Counted from the first letter of the stretch, positions 41,657-50,624 are shown. The stretch: 64,000 nt of DNA from Chloroflexota bacterium (GCA_021323855.1 JAJPKE010000027.1:112461-176460); one strand, 5' to 3'. Notes: generated by a model not told the origin, from the sequence alone. Program-made: numbers and translations.

Positions 41657-43195
41657 GTGAGCAAGATTTTTATTTCATACAGGCGAAGTGACAGCGCAGA
41701 CATCTCTGGGCGCATTCATGATCGCCTTGTTCCACATTTTGGTGGCGGCAGCGTATTGATGGATATTAGTTCGATTCCAGCGGGCGCCGATTTCCGCGAA
41801 CATATCAAAGAACTCATTCAGCAGAGCGGCATTCTGCTGGCAGTGATTGGTCCTCAATGGGAGGGTGGCGATACGCCTGGAATACGGCGTATAGACGAAC
41901 CTGAAGATTATGTAAAGCTAGAGATCGAACAGGCGATTGGGAAACCACTCCCAATTATTCCCATACTGGTCGGCGGTCGCGCCATGCCGAAACCTGAGCA
42001 GCTCCCCGCTTCCCTCGTTTCGCTGGCCTATCGCAATGCTATCGAGGTGCGTTCAGGGAGTGGGTTTCCTATGGATATGGAAGCCGTTATCAAGGGCATT
42101 GAAGTCTACATTCAGAGGCCACAGATCGAAGGGCCGGCAAAGATGGCGCAAGAAGCGGTGCGTCGTGGCGATGAGTTGCTGGAACAGAAACACTACGAAC
42201 TGGCGCTGAAGGAATATGAACGCGCGCAAGCGCTTGATACGGCGAATGTGGATGCCTGGGCGGGTAAATCGCTGGTGCTGTGCGAGCTTGACCGTGCGAA
42301 GGAGGCGTTGGAGGCGAGCGAACATGCCATTGGTCTCCAGTTTCAACATGCGCGCGCCTGGTTTGCAAAAGGGGCGGCGCTTTGGCTGATGAAACATCAA
42401 GATAAAGCACTAGATGCGCTCGAAAATGCGTTGGCCATTGATCCTACTCTCATAGATGCGTGGGTAGGTAAAGGCGCCATCCTGTATGAGCAGGGTCGAA
42501 CGGCGGAGAGCATCAAAGCGATTGACCAGGCGCTCAAATTGGACCCCACCCGACAAGACATTTGGATAGCCAAAGGCAATGTGTTGCGAGCAGAAAAACG
42601 CTACCAAGAGGCGCTCGAAACCTACGACCAGGCGCTGACGAAGGGCGATACGACTGTCATCTGGCTGCATAAAGCTGCGACGCTCCACGACGAGCAGCGA
42701 TTTGCCGAGGCGTTGGCTGCGTATGAGCAGATACTAACATCTGCCCCGGAAAATATCGAGGCGGCGCTTGGAAAAGGCATCGAACTGCGCGCGCTCAAGC
42801 GTTATGATGAGGCGCTGAAAACGTTTGAGCAAGTGATCGAATCTACACCTGAGAATGCCACCGCATGGGTTGGGAAAGGCGACATATTGCTTGACCTGAA
42901 ACACCCGCAAGAAGCATTAGCAGCTTACGAACGCGCCATTGATCTCAATCCTCAAATGCTCGGCGCATGGGAGGGGAAAACGAGCGCCCATAGAGAACTA
43001 AAGCAGGTTGGCGCTATGCTAGCATCCGCTGCGAAAACCCTCTTACTCGACGCGGAAGTGCGCAAGAGCGTTGAGATATTGCTCAATTGGGTTGCTGGCA
43101 GAGGCGAGCAACTGACTGAAGAGTTGCAGCAGGCACGAATTGCCCGCAAGGCTTTGCCCATGACGGAGCAAGCGGATAAGCGCCTGAACACATGA
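41657..43195 (+). CDS. TIR-domain protein with TPR repeats
   Basis: A 512-residue protein starting at a GTG eight bases after GGAGGGAG. The TIR domain (1-130) begins KIFISYRRSDSADISGRIHD, continues with LMDISSIPAGADFREHI, and has YVKLEIEQAI, where Glu89 is at the position of the catalytic glutamate of TIR NADases. Residues about 147-455 form eight full TPR units plus a partial one (AWVGKGAILYEQGR-type). TIR-TPR proteins can be signalling NADases or scaffolds, including defence effectors. The stop overlaps the start of a membrane glycosyltransferase gene (ATGA). GC content is lower than in neighbouring genes. Confidence 0.87.
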   Translation: MSKIFISYRRSDSADISGRIHDRLVPHFGGGSVLMDISSIPAGADFREHIKELIQQSGILLAVIGPQWEGGDTPGIRRIDEPEDYVKLEIEQAIGKPLPIIPILVGGRAMPKPEQLPASLVSLAYRNAIEVRSGSGFPMDMEAVIKGIEVYIQRPQIEGPAKMAQEAVRRGDELLEQKHYELALKEYERAQALDTANVDAWAGKSLVLCELDRAKEALEASEHAIGLQFQHARAWFAKGAALWLMKHQDKALDALENALAIDPTLIDAWVGKGAILYEQGRTAESIKAIDQALKLDPTRQDIWIAKGNVLRAEKRYQEALETYDQALTKGDTTVIWLHKAATLHDEQRFAEALAAYEQILTSAPENIEAALGKGIELRALKRYDEALKTFEQVIESTPENATAWVGKGDILLDLKHPQEALAAYERAIDLNPQMLGAWEGKTSAHRELKQVGAMLASAAKTLLLDAEVRKSVEILLNWVAGRGEQLTEELQQARIARKALPMTEQADKRLNT

Positions 43196-44661
43196 GAATG
43201 CGAGGAGTAATGAGGCAGGTGCGCCAGCAAGAATACGCGCCCATTGCTGTCAGGACGGCTCAACCAGCGCAGCGCCGGTGGTTTCGCTGGCGCAGGTTGC
43301 CGCTGCGCTATGCGGCGATTGTGCTGGGCTGCGGATTGCTGATGTTCGCGGGGAGCAGCCGCGTATTCGGGGCAACGCCAGGCACCACCAAACCACAGGT
43401 GGCGCTGGTGCTGGCGACGGCGCTGGCGGGCATGGCCAGCCTGATCGCCGCTGGTATGCCAATCTCCGCTCCGCCCGCCTGGAAACGTCTCTATCGTTGG
43501 TTGCGCGCGCTCATCTATGTCGCCGCGCTGTTGTTGATGCTGGGCACCTTCGCGGTATTCGCTGGCACATTAGCTCTGGCAATTCAATATCCTGCCTCGC
43601 AAACCTATGTCAATGATGTGATCTCGTTCACCCATGTCAACGCAGGTCTCGTGTTGGCTGGAAAGAATCCCTACACCAGCGACGACATGTTCATGGTAGC
43701 GTTACGCGAGTATCCGCAGGCGCTGCCGACCGCTCTCCGCCGCGGCCTCTTCGGCACTGGCTACGACTCGCCGGCACAAGATCAACTCGTTGCCATGCGG
43801 CGTCGCTATCTCGCCAATCCACAGGCGACTGACGGCTCGTTTGATCCGCGCACGCTGCATAGCTATCCCGCGCTCTCGTTCCTGCTCTATGTGCCCTTCA
43901 TCTGGGCTGGCTTGCCGAATATCTTGCTGCTGAACCTGTTGGTCTGCTGGGGCGTCTTTGCCTGGCTTGCCTGGCTTGCGCCGCCCGGTTTGCGTCCGGC
44001 GGCGCTGCTCACCGCCGCCGCTAACTGCTGCATCATCTACTCATTGCCGGTGGATACCGAGATCATATGTATTGCGCTATTACTGGCGGCGTGGCATCTG
44101 CGACAGAGAGCGGGCTGGCAACACTGGCTGGCACCCGCCCTGTTGGGGCTGGCCTGCGCCTTCAAGCAGTATTCCTGGTTCTTCGTGCCATTTTTCTTGC
44201 TGGAAATCCTGCTGACTTCCTGCTGGCGCGAGACCCTGCGTTGGGGCAGCGTGGCGCTGGCAGCGTTTCTGCTGCCCAATCTGCCGTATATCATCGCCAG
44301 TCCAGGCGCGTGGCTGACGAGCCTCTTCCTGCCGATGTCGGACCCGCTCTTTCCGCAGGGCATCGGCATCATGACGCTTTCGCTCGGCCATCTGTTGCCC
44401 TATGGTCCGCCTGCGCTCTATGCCGCGCTGGAACTCCTGGCGCTGGTGGCGGTGCTCTGGTTTCAGGCGCACTTTCATGCGCGGCTGGGCGATGCCGCGC
44501 TTTTGCTGGCGTTGGTGCCGCTGCTCTTCGCCTTTCGCTCGCCACCCAACTATTTCGCCTTCGCTCCCTGGCTCGCTCTCTACGCCGCCAACCGCGTCTA
44601 TGCCGCGCGAATCATGAGCAGTGCATTACAAAAGGAGACTCAATATCTCTCACACCACTGA
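43192..44661 (+). CDS. Polytopic membrane protein, GT-C glycosyltransferase-like
   Basis: A 489-residue protein with about ten hydrophobic segments. A large first outer loop contains VISFTHVNAGLVLAGKNPYT and HSYPALSFLLYVPFIW. Later parts (CAFKQYSWFFVPFFLLEI) resemble GT87/DUF2029-type lipid-linked mannosyltransferases. It is translationally coupled to the TIR-TPR gene by a 4-base overlap. Its last 50 bases lie antisense to the end of the lipoprotein gene. No lone catalytic Asp-Asp pair is certain, so the family is tentative. Confidence 0.7.
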   Translation: MRMRGVMRQVRQQEYAPIAVRTAQPAQRRWFRWRRLPLRYAAIVLGCGLLMFAGSSRVFGATPGTTKPQVALVLATALAGMASLIAAGMPISAPPAWKRLYRWLRALIYVAALLLMLGTFAVFAGTLALAIQYPASQTYVNDVISFTHVNAGLVLAGKNPYTSDDMFMVALREYPQALPTALRRGLFGTGYDSPAQDQLVAMRRRYLANPQATDGSFDPRTLHSYPALSFLLYVPFIWAGLPNILLLNLLVCWGVFAWLAWLAPPGLRPAALLTAAANCCIIYSLPVDTEIICIALLLAAWHLRQRAGWQHWLAPALLGLACAFKQYSWFFVPFFLLEILLTSCWRETLRWGSVALAAFLLPNLPYIIASPGAWLTSLFLPMSDPLFPQGIGIMTLSLGHLLPYGPPALYAALELLALVAVLWFQAHFHARLGDAALLLALVPLLFAFRSPPNYFAFAPWLALYAANRVYAARIMSSALQKETQYLSHH

Positions 44662-45400
44662 TAGACTGCACTTGGCTCTGCCAATGATCTGAGGCATCAG
44701 TGGTTGTAGCAACGATCAATGAGTGAGAAGTAGCAAAAGATGATTCCTGTCCCATTGAATGCCAGGGAATAGGAGTGCCTTTCGCCACAGATGCTTCGTA
44801 ACAAGGATCAGCCAATCGCAAGCCTAAGTCACTTACCGCTGCTATTGCTACATCATATGCTGAAGCCTGGTTATCGAATGTGATGCGTGCGTAGGTATTG
44901 ACTTGATTAGGAAGCAGGTAATAGGGCACAGTTGGAGTCGGCGTTGCATCAGCGATATGGGCATTGCAACTTAGGTTGCCGATGGGGGCAAATTTGTTAA
45001 AGATTGGGAGGTTTTGCAGGCGGTTCTGCCAATTGGCCGGTGAGAGAGAAGTAGGGGTAAGCCAGAGCATATGACCTATATTACTATAATTATCTCTTTG
45101 CTCCACGGATGTCCAACGTATCCATGATTCTCCCACTCCGGTATATGCCACAGAGTTGCGACATGGAAGAGTTAGACGTAATCCAAGATCACTTATTGCG
45201 CTTACCGCTTGTTCGTAAGTGGTGGTAGTCTGAAACATCACCTGGACAGGAGTGGTATTCGATTGCGCACCAGGAGAGGCCGTGTGACCGCAGCTCGTGA
45301 GAAGAAGAATCAGGGCATTAAAGCAGGCGAGCCAAGTAATTTGACGCCACTTTGATGCGCGCCAGACATTCCACCGCTGTTTCACCGCCGTACAGTTCAT
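44612..45400 (-). CDS. Lipoprotein with two internal repeats
   Basis: A 262-residue lipoprotein with GGGAGG before the ATG. After a basic N-terminus of about 22 residues a hydrophobic segment ends in the lipobox LLTSC. Two homologous halves follow: YEQAVSAISDLGLRLTLPC and YDVAIAAVSDLGLRLADPC, each trailed by a Trp/Ser-rich stretch. The domain is an alpha/beta unit not recognised. GC content is low. The 3' end overlaps the convergent membrane protein gene by 50 bases. Confidence 0.75.
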   Translation of the reverse strand: MNCTAVKQRWNVWRASKWRQITWLACFNALILLLTSCGHTASPGAQSNTTPVQVMFQTTTTYEQAVSAISDLGLRLTLPCRNSVAYTGVGESWIRWTSVEQRDNYSNIGHMLWLTPTSLSPANWQNRLQNLPIFNKFAPIGNLSCNAHIADATPTPTVPYYLLPNQVNTYARITFDNQASAYDVAIAAVSDLGLRLADPCYEASVAKGTPIPWHSMGQESSFATSHSLIVATTTDASDHWQSQVQSISGVRDIESPFVMHCS

Positions 45401-45514
45401 CTGAACTACCTCCCTAGACTTTCACAGATAACAATATGCTAAAAAGAAACCAATGGCCATGTTCATTTGACGCTAGGCCACTAATGCTAGTTCCCCATCT
45501 GCGTGCAATAGAAT

Positions 45515-45559
45515 GCCAAAAATTGCACCAAGTTGGGGAAAATTATCCCAACCTGGTGC
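45515..45559 (-). terminator. Rho-independent terminator of the G1 peptidase gene
   Basis: Read on the minus strand, GCACCAGGTTGGG and CCCAACTTGGTGC form a 13-base stem with one mismatch and a 9-base AT-rich loop, followed by AATTTTT. It starts 19 bases after the peptidase stop. Confidence 0.8.
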
Positions 45560-45577
45560 ATAAGCAGCTCACCCTTG

Positions 45578-46603
45578 TTAGCAAGGTTGCGTACCAAAGT
45601 TGTACCACTGATCGGTGAAACTCTTGCCATCGGAGTTTAGGCCGAAAGGTGATGCTGCCAGCAACGTGTAGTCGCCGGGAGGATTGTTGTACATGTCCAG
45701 GAAATCGTAACTATACGAAGAGATTGGAAGTAACCTATTACCATAAAGCGTTGATTCTGCCTGAGAGTAGGACCAATCAGTATGTCCGAAATTAGCCAAC
45801 TCATATGGGCAGCCACTCACTCTTGATGTCCGTTCATCAATCCACTCAGCGGAATTGGAGTTGGGTTTAAAGCCAATATGCCCGCTTGCATACTGGTTGT
45901 TGGAATAGTTCGACATGTAAAAGTAGGACTGGTTAGCGTACTCGCGGTTGTAATCAACTTGTACAGCTACGTGGTTTCCGCATCCTACAGATGGGCCATA
46001 GTATTGCTGGGGCTTTGCAGGATAATCTTCCCACCAAAATCGATACCCCTCTGCGGGATCGGTTTCAGTTCCGGCTTGCCAGAGATTTTGCGTGCCGTAG
46101 CCGCCAATACCCACCCACTGAACCGCTGTAGCATTGAGAGGTGACGATGAATAACATGGCACTGTCTAATCAGAGAAAACCCAATCAAAACCGCCATCAG
46201 TTGCTACCACACCTGCCCAAATACCTGGACTGGCGAAAGCATTTCCTATTTTACCAATCTGAAGCGAGGTAGGACGGCTTTGCTTGGATCCCGCATAGGC
46301 ATTACCCGAAATCGTTGAACCACATACACGATGCTTCGCATGGCGAACCATATCTGTCCACTGAGCAAGTGCTTGAGCATTGCCGTGTGGTCGAAAGGGC
46401 AATCCGTAGAATTGCAATTCAGCACTTGTTGCGTTTATGGGATCGAATGTTGCAAGTGGACTTGGACAAAGTGGGCTACCCGTATATGCAAAGTGCCCGT
46501 CCGCAAGTACGGCTGTAGGCTGAGCATCTACAGAATGTGTAGTCAACAATGGTAATCCTACCAAAAGAAGGGATACGAATAACGAGCGCAAAGATCGTGA
46601 CAT
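45578..46603 (-). pseudogene. G1-family (glutamic) peptidase gene split by an in-frame UAG
   Basis: A signal peptide (SLFVSLLLVGLPLL) and pro-region are followed by WAGVVATDGGFDWVFSD. Then comes TAG at 46168-46166, and reading continues in the same frame with TVPCYSSSPLNATAVQWVGIGGYG. Family members have SW-TVP here, so a TGG tryptophan codon has become TAG. The candidate catalytic Gln (LWQAGTE) and Glu (SAEWIDE) both lie after the stop. The promoter and terminator are intact. The downstream part could restart at the ATG at 46162, but without a signal peptide. The lesion could be a recent mutation, a sequencing error or a site of UAG readthrough. Confidence 0.8.
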
Positions 46604-46935
46604 TACTACTTCTCCCTCGTGCTATGGTCAGCACTACTGTCTGCCAGCAACTTCCTGTGATGGACGGATAGGCGAAGCCCACCTGGCTTCTTGGAGATAC
46701 AGACGCACTACCAAACTTTCTTTTGCGGAAAGTATAGTGAATTTGGTTTATCCTATCAAACCCCCAGTGATAAGCAAAAACACGCAATTTTGAAGCGATG
46801 GACCTGTGTTATCAAAGTTAGCCAATAGCGCCCAGTCGTAAATCCTAGCAGCCCGCACATTGCTTCTCATGGGTCTGTGCTACATAATGCGTATAGAGTT
46901 TCTGGCAATCGGACAAGCAGCAGAGAGGCAGAACG
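46604..46935. other. Intergenic region, 332 bp
   Basis: AT-richer than the surroundings. It contains the minus-strand promoter at 46731-46759. No gene or plus-strand promoter is evident. Confidence 0.45.
46731..46759 (-). promoter_or_regulatory. Promoter of the G1 peptidase gene
   Basis: On the minus strand TTGATA and TATACT are separated by 17 bases, about 120 bases before the peptidase start. Confidence 0.65.
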
Positions 46936-47394
46936 ATGAGCGAGCGTGATACAGGGAGCGGGCGCGACCTACAGAACTTCCAACGCCCACAAGACATACA
47001 GAATGCTCAACCGACCGGTGGTGTGAATGGGATGGACTTCGAGCTATTGGCGGCGTCGCTGCGTGCCGATGCCAACGATCTATCGGTGTGGCTTCCAGCG
47101 TTGGGTGCGAAGCTAGCGGGAGCGTTGCCTGGTCGTGTCCGGCTGTATCGTGATGGCATATTTGGGAATGGCGCCGTCAATGGCATGACTATTGATCTGG
47201 ACGTATGGCGGCTGGAGCTACATCTGAAGCATGGGCGCCCGCTCGCTTCACGCACGCATGTGGTACGAGGCATCGCGCTCAAGACCGAGGAGTTGCCGCT
47301 GGACGCCTGGATTGACGCGCTCGGTCAGGCTCTTGCTGAACTGGCCTCCACCAGTGCCCGCGAACAGGCTGCCATCCGTTCGTTGCTCACCTGA
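46936..47394 (+). CDS. Hypothetical protein upstream of YbjQ-type gene
   Basis: A 152-residue protein. The first 30 residues are Gln/Arg/Gly-rich. The body contains FELLAASLRADANDLSVWLP, VRLYRDGIFGNGAVNGMTID and LELHLKHGRPLASRTHVVRG. It ends in a helix (WIDALGQALAELAS). No signal peptide, membrane segment or catalytic motif is visible. It lies 63 bases before the YbjQ-type gene on the same strand and is probably co-transcribed. Family not recognised. Confidence 0.7.
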   Translation: MSERDTGSGRDLQNFQRPQDIQNAQPTGGVNGMDFELLAASLRADANDLSVWLPALGAKLAGALPGRVRLYRDGIFGNGAVNGMTIDLDVWRLELHLKHGRPLASRTHVVRGIALKTEELPLDAWIDALGQALAELASTSAREQAAIRSLLT

Positions 47395-47398
47395 GCAT

Positions 47399-47416
47399 CT
47401 TGAACAACCTGAACAG
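47399..47416 (+). repeat. 9-bp tandem repeat, 2 units
   Basis: CTTGAACAA and CCTGAACAG lie between the hypothetical gene and the YbjQ-type gene. In shifted phase the second unit is CTGAACAGC, one base from the unit at 19190. Confidence 0.5.
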
Positions 47417-47457
47417 CAAGATTGACGTGAGAACACAGCAGAGAAAGCAGGAAAACG

Positions 47458-48312
47458 ATGCCCGCGAATACAGGGAACCCTGGCCCCGGACAGGCGCCTA
47501 ATCCCAGCACTCAACTTCCGCAACGCGCATTGGAACGTTTGCAGCAGACCCGCGAATCCGGCGGGCGACGCCTCTTCACCAGCGACCTCTCGGTCAATGA
47601 GTTTCTGCTGGTGAAGGAGGTCGGTTTCGATCCCGTCGGGCTGGTGGTCGGCACGTCAATCTATCACATCGGCTACCAGTATTCCGGCCTGGGGCAGAGC
47701 ATGGAGCTTGGCGTCTTGACGCAGGCAATGTATTCCGCTCGCGAACTGGCGATGAGCCGTATGGAGGCCGAGGCGGACGCGCTGGGAGCCGACGGCATCG
47801 TTGGCGTGCGGCTGGATGTGCTGCAATACGCCTGGGGCCAGAACCTCGCAGAGTTTAAGGCGGTCGGCACAGCGGTGCGCGCACGCGATGGCAAGAGCTA
47901 TCGTACCTCACAGGGCAAGCCTTTCACCAGTGACCTCTCCGGCCAGGACTTCCGCACGCTGCTGGCGGCGGGCTATCGTCCGCTGGCGCTGACGATGGGC
48001 ACCTGTGTCTATCATGTCGGCGTGCAGTCCATGCGCCAGTGGTTCTCACAGATCGCCGGGCAAAATGTCGAGATGGCGAACTATACGCAGGGTGTCTATG
48101 ATGCGCGCGAGCTGGCGATGGAACGCATGCAGTACGAGGCGGAGCAGGTTGGCGCGGAGGGCGTTGTCGGCGCGCGTATCCTCGAAGGCACGTATGGGTG
48201 GGACGCCCATGTCATCGAGTTCTTCGCCATCGGCACCGCTGTTATCCCGACGCGCGCCGATCATGAGATCGAGAAGCCGCAAATGGTCATCTCGCTCAAC
48301 GACGCTAGCTAG
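47458..48312 (+). CDS. Protein with two YbjQ/UPF0145-like domains
   Basis: A 284-residue protein made of two copies of the YbjQ-like fold. Copy 1 (about 35-145) has FTSDLSVNEFLLVKEVGFDP, ARELAMSRMEAEADALGADG and IVGVRLDV. Copy 2 (about 155-270) has FTSDLSGQDFRTLLAAGYRP, ARELAMERMQYEAEQVGAEG and VVGARILE. Single-domain relatives form pentamers and are labelled heavy-metal-binding, without a proven function. The N-terminus is Pro/Gly/Asn-rich. It probably shares a transcript with the preceding hypothetical gene and ends 10 bases from a convergent gene. Confidence 0.85.
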   Translation: MPANTGNPGPGQAPNPSTQLPQRALERLQQTRESGGRRLFTSDLSVNEFLLVKEVGFDPVGLVVGTSIYHIGYQYSGLGQSMELGVLTQAMYSARELAMSRMEAEADALGADGIVGVRLDVLQYAWGQNLAEFKAVGTAVRARDGKSYRTSQGKPFTSDLSGQDFRTLLAAGYRPLALTMGTCVYHVGVQSMRQWFSQIAGQNVEMANYTQGVYDARELAMERMQYEAEQVGAEGVVGARILEGTYGWDAHVIEFFAIGTAVIPTRADHEIEKPQMVISLNDAS

Positions 48313-48322
48313 AGGGCGTCTG

Positions 48323-49636
48323 TCACGCGACGAAGGCACCGAGGATAAAGGCCAGCGCCAGCAACACAGACAGCAGGAGCGAAAGGGCGACGATGAGCAG
48401 ATGTAGCCAGCGCCGCCCGTCGCTCCAGCGCGCCAGCAGCATGAAGATGGGGAACACCACCAGCAGGAAGCGACCATTCGAGGCCAGCGCCGCCCAGGGT
48501 AGTCCCGGCTTGTGCATTGGTGTCAGGAGAACCAGCGCCGCCGTTGCGCAGGCGTAGAGCGCGTAAGGCAGCGGCAACCAGCGGAGTGTTGCCAGCGCCA
48601 GCACGACGAACAGCAGCGTCCAACCGATATCCAGCACAACAGTGAATCGCAGCACCGGCGCGCCACTGGGGAGCGCCGAAGCGGCGCTTAGCAATCCATC
48701 CCACGGCCAGCTCAGGTGGCGTCCCCAACCGCTCTGCTGCGCCATTGTTGTCGCTGTGAGTGTCCCGAAGCGCGGCGCCAGCGCCAGATTGAAGCCAACC
48801 AGCGCCAGGATGGGCAATAGCAGGGCAAAGGTCCCCCACCCCCAGCCCCTCCCCCGTGCGCGGGAGAGGGGGGCCAGACATTCACCTGGTTCACTTAGGC
48901 GGGAATCGTTCGTTCGCGGCCCCTCTCCCACAAGGAGAGGGGGTTGGGGGTGAGGTTTCCTTATCAGTTCCAACGCCAGCGGCAGGAGCAGCAAAATTCC
49001 CACTGGGCGCGTCAGTGTCGCCAGCGCCGCCAGCAGTCCGGCGAGCCACCAGCGCCGCTCGCGCAGCGCCAGGAATGTTGCAACGCTCAGCAGCAAGAAG
49101 AGCGATTCGGCGTAGGCGGCGGCCAGGAAGAGCGAATAGGGGAAGAGTACCAGATAGAGCAACGTGCGCCGAGCCACAGTGCGCCCATATTCGCGTTCCA
49201 CCAGGATGCGCAGCAGCGCGAATGCGCCGAAACAGGCGATATTGGCAATCAAGAGTCCGGCGAGCGCAGCATTGCCGCCGGTCAGTGGCATGAGCAAGCG
49301 TTCCAGCAGCGGAAACAGCGGGAAGAACGCCGCCTGCGTCAGATGCGTATAGCCGCTCTTTGCGATGGTGGCGTAGATGGCGCTGTCCCAATTCGTCCAG
49401 ACATGCAGTAGTTCGCTCCCGGTCGGATACGGCGCATTTGGTGGACGCGGCACAATCCGCCAGCGCACCAGGTAGGTCAGCGTCGCCAGCGCCAGCCGCT
49501 GCAACAGCCAGACGATTGCCGCATCGCGCCATGCCACGCGGTCGAGCAAACCGATAGCGCGACGCTCACCCTGAACGTCAGGCTGTGTCTCGCTCGTTTC
49601 TACCGCTGGTTGTGCGTGCTGCGCCCGTTGCTCCAC
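48323..49636 (-). CDS. PIG-V-like GT-C mannosyltransferase
   Basis: A polytopic glycosyltransferase of 437 residues from the GTG at 49636 (GGAGGAGG eight bases upstream); an ATG at 49660 would add eight. NWDSAIYATIAKSGY early in the protein and AFFPLFPLLERLL are typical of the PIG-V/GT76 group that transfers mannose from a lipid donor. About ten hydrophobic segments follow. A cytoplasmic-type loop at about 225-270 (KPHPQPPLLVGEGPR to LAPLSRARGRG) is coded by an inverted pair of palindromic GC repeats and is absent from relatives by expectation. Confidence 0.82.
   Translation of the reverse strand: MEQRAQHAQPAVETSETQPDVQGERRAIGLLDRVAWRDAAIVWLLQRLALATLTYLVRWRIVPRPPNAPYPTGSELLHVWTNWDSAIYATIAKSGYTHLTQAAFFPLFPLLERLLMPLTGGNAALAGLLIANIACFGAFALLRILVEREYGRTVARRTLLYLVLFPYSLFLAAAYAESLFLLLSVATFLALRERRWWLAGLLAALATLTRPVGILLLLPLALELIRKPHPQPPLLVGEGPRTNDSRLSEPGECLAPLSRARGRGWGWGTFALLLPILALVGFNLALAPRFGTLTATTMAQQSGWGRHLSWPWDGLLSAASALPSGAPVLRFTVVLDIGWTLLFVVLALATLRWLPLPYALYACATAALVLLTPMHKPGLPWAALASNGRFLLVVFPIFMLLARWSDGRRWLHLLIVALSLLLSVLLALAFILGAFVA
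48833..48873 (-). repeat. Palindromic GC repeat, copy 4 (inside glycosyltransferase)
   Basis: CCCCCACCCCC flank, then CCCCTCCCCCG, loop and CGGGAGAGGGG. In frame with the mannosyltransferase gene and inverted relative to copy 5. Confidence 0.85.
48920..48955 (+). repeat. Palindromic GC repeat, copy 5 (inside glycosyltransferase)
   Basis: CCCCTCTCC, short loop, GGAGAGGGG and the GGGGGTGAGG flank. Copies 4 and 5 together span about 123 bp, a multiple of three. Confidence 0.85.
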
Positions 49637-49784
49637 CCGATGCCACCTCCTCCGCGCCATGCTACCATAGGGCGGATGATTTGCCTATCTTACCCTACCT
49701 CGATGTCGCTAGCATCTCGTCTGATTGTGGTACATTTGTTCTGCTGTTCTGCAACAATGCACAACACCAACCGGGAGGATGACG

Positions 49785-50624
49785 ATGGAGAATGAGACAC
49801 GCGACGCCAATTATACGCAGGCCAACCGCGCCATCTGGAATGAGTGGCTGATTCACAATACCACCTCTGACCATTACAAAGACCGCGAAACATTCCTGGC
49901 GACCGGCTCTAGCCTGCGCAGTATTGAACGTACAGAGGTGGGCGAGGTCGCTGGCAAGTCGCTGCTGCATCTGCTCTGCAACCTCGGCAGCGATACGCTC
50001 TCCTGGGCGCGGCTTGGCGCGCTGGTGACAGGGGTGGACTTCGCACAGACGGCAATCACGGAGGCGCAGGCGCTGGCCGCGCAAACGGAACTGGATGCGC
50101 GCTTCATTTGTTCAGACCTCTATGCGCTGCCTGAGACGCTTAACGAGCAGTTCGATATCGTCATCTCAACCTATGGCGTGCTGTGCTGGATGCCTGACCT
50201 CACGCGCTGGGCCGAGATTGTCGCGCGCTATCTCAAACCTGGCGGCTGTTTCCATCTGGTAGACATGCACCCGACCACCAATTCCCTCCGCAGTGTGGAC
50301 GATAAAGCGAATGCTCCTGGAACGGTGTTTCGTGTCGCGCGCTCGTATTTCCATGCGGAGCAGCCGCAGCAAGAGCAGGTGACGCTTAGTGTGGATGGCG
50401 CGACTGCTGCGCTCTCTAGTTGGAGCTATGGGTTGGGTGAGGTCGTTTCTGCGCTCGTCGCTGCCGGATTGCGGCTCGATTTCTTGCACGAGTTTCCGAT
50501 GAGCTTCTATCAGCAATTTCCCTCGCTCGTGCAGGACGCTGACGGATGGTGGCGCTGGCCAACCTCAGTGGACGGCCCGCAGAACACGATGCCCTTGCTC
50601 TTCTCGCTCCGCGCCAGCCGTTAA
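49785..50624 (+). CDS. Class I SAM-dependent methyltransferase
   Basis: A 279-residue methyltransferase; the ATG at 49785 sits six bases after GGGAGG. N-terminal YTQANRAIWNEWLIHNTTSD is followed by LLHLLCNLGSDTLSWARLGA (motif I region), VTGVDFAQTAITEAQAL and FDIVISTYGVLCWM. ARYLKPGGCFHLVDMHP is the post-motif strand. This matches small-molecule methyltransferases (Methyltransf_25 group) with no defined substrate. It is monocistronic and followed by a palindromic GC repeat. Confidence 0.88.
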   Translation: MENETRDANYTQANRAIWNEWLIHNTTSDHYKDRETFLATGSSLRSIERTEVGEVAGKSLLHLLCNLGSDTLSWARLGALVTGVDFAQTAITEAQALAAQTELDARFICSDLYALPETLNEQFDIVISTYGVLCWMPDLTRWAEIVARYLKPGGCFHLVDMHPTTNSLRSVDDKANAPGTVFRVARSYFHAEQPQQEQVTLSVDGATAALSSWSYGLGEVVSALVAAGLRLDFLHEFPMSFYQQFPSLVQDADGWWRWPTSVDGPQNTMPLLFSLRASR

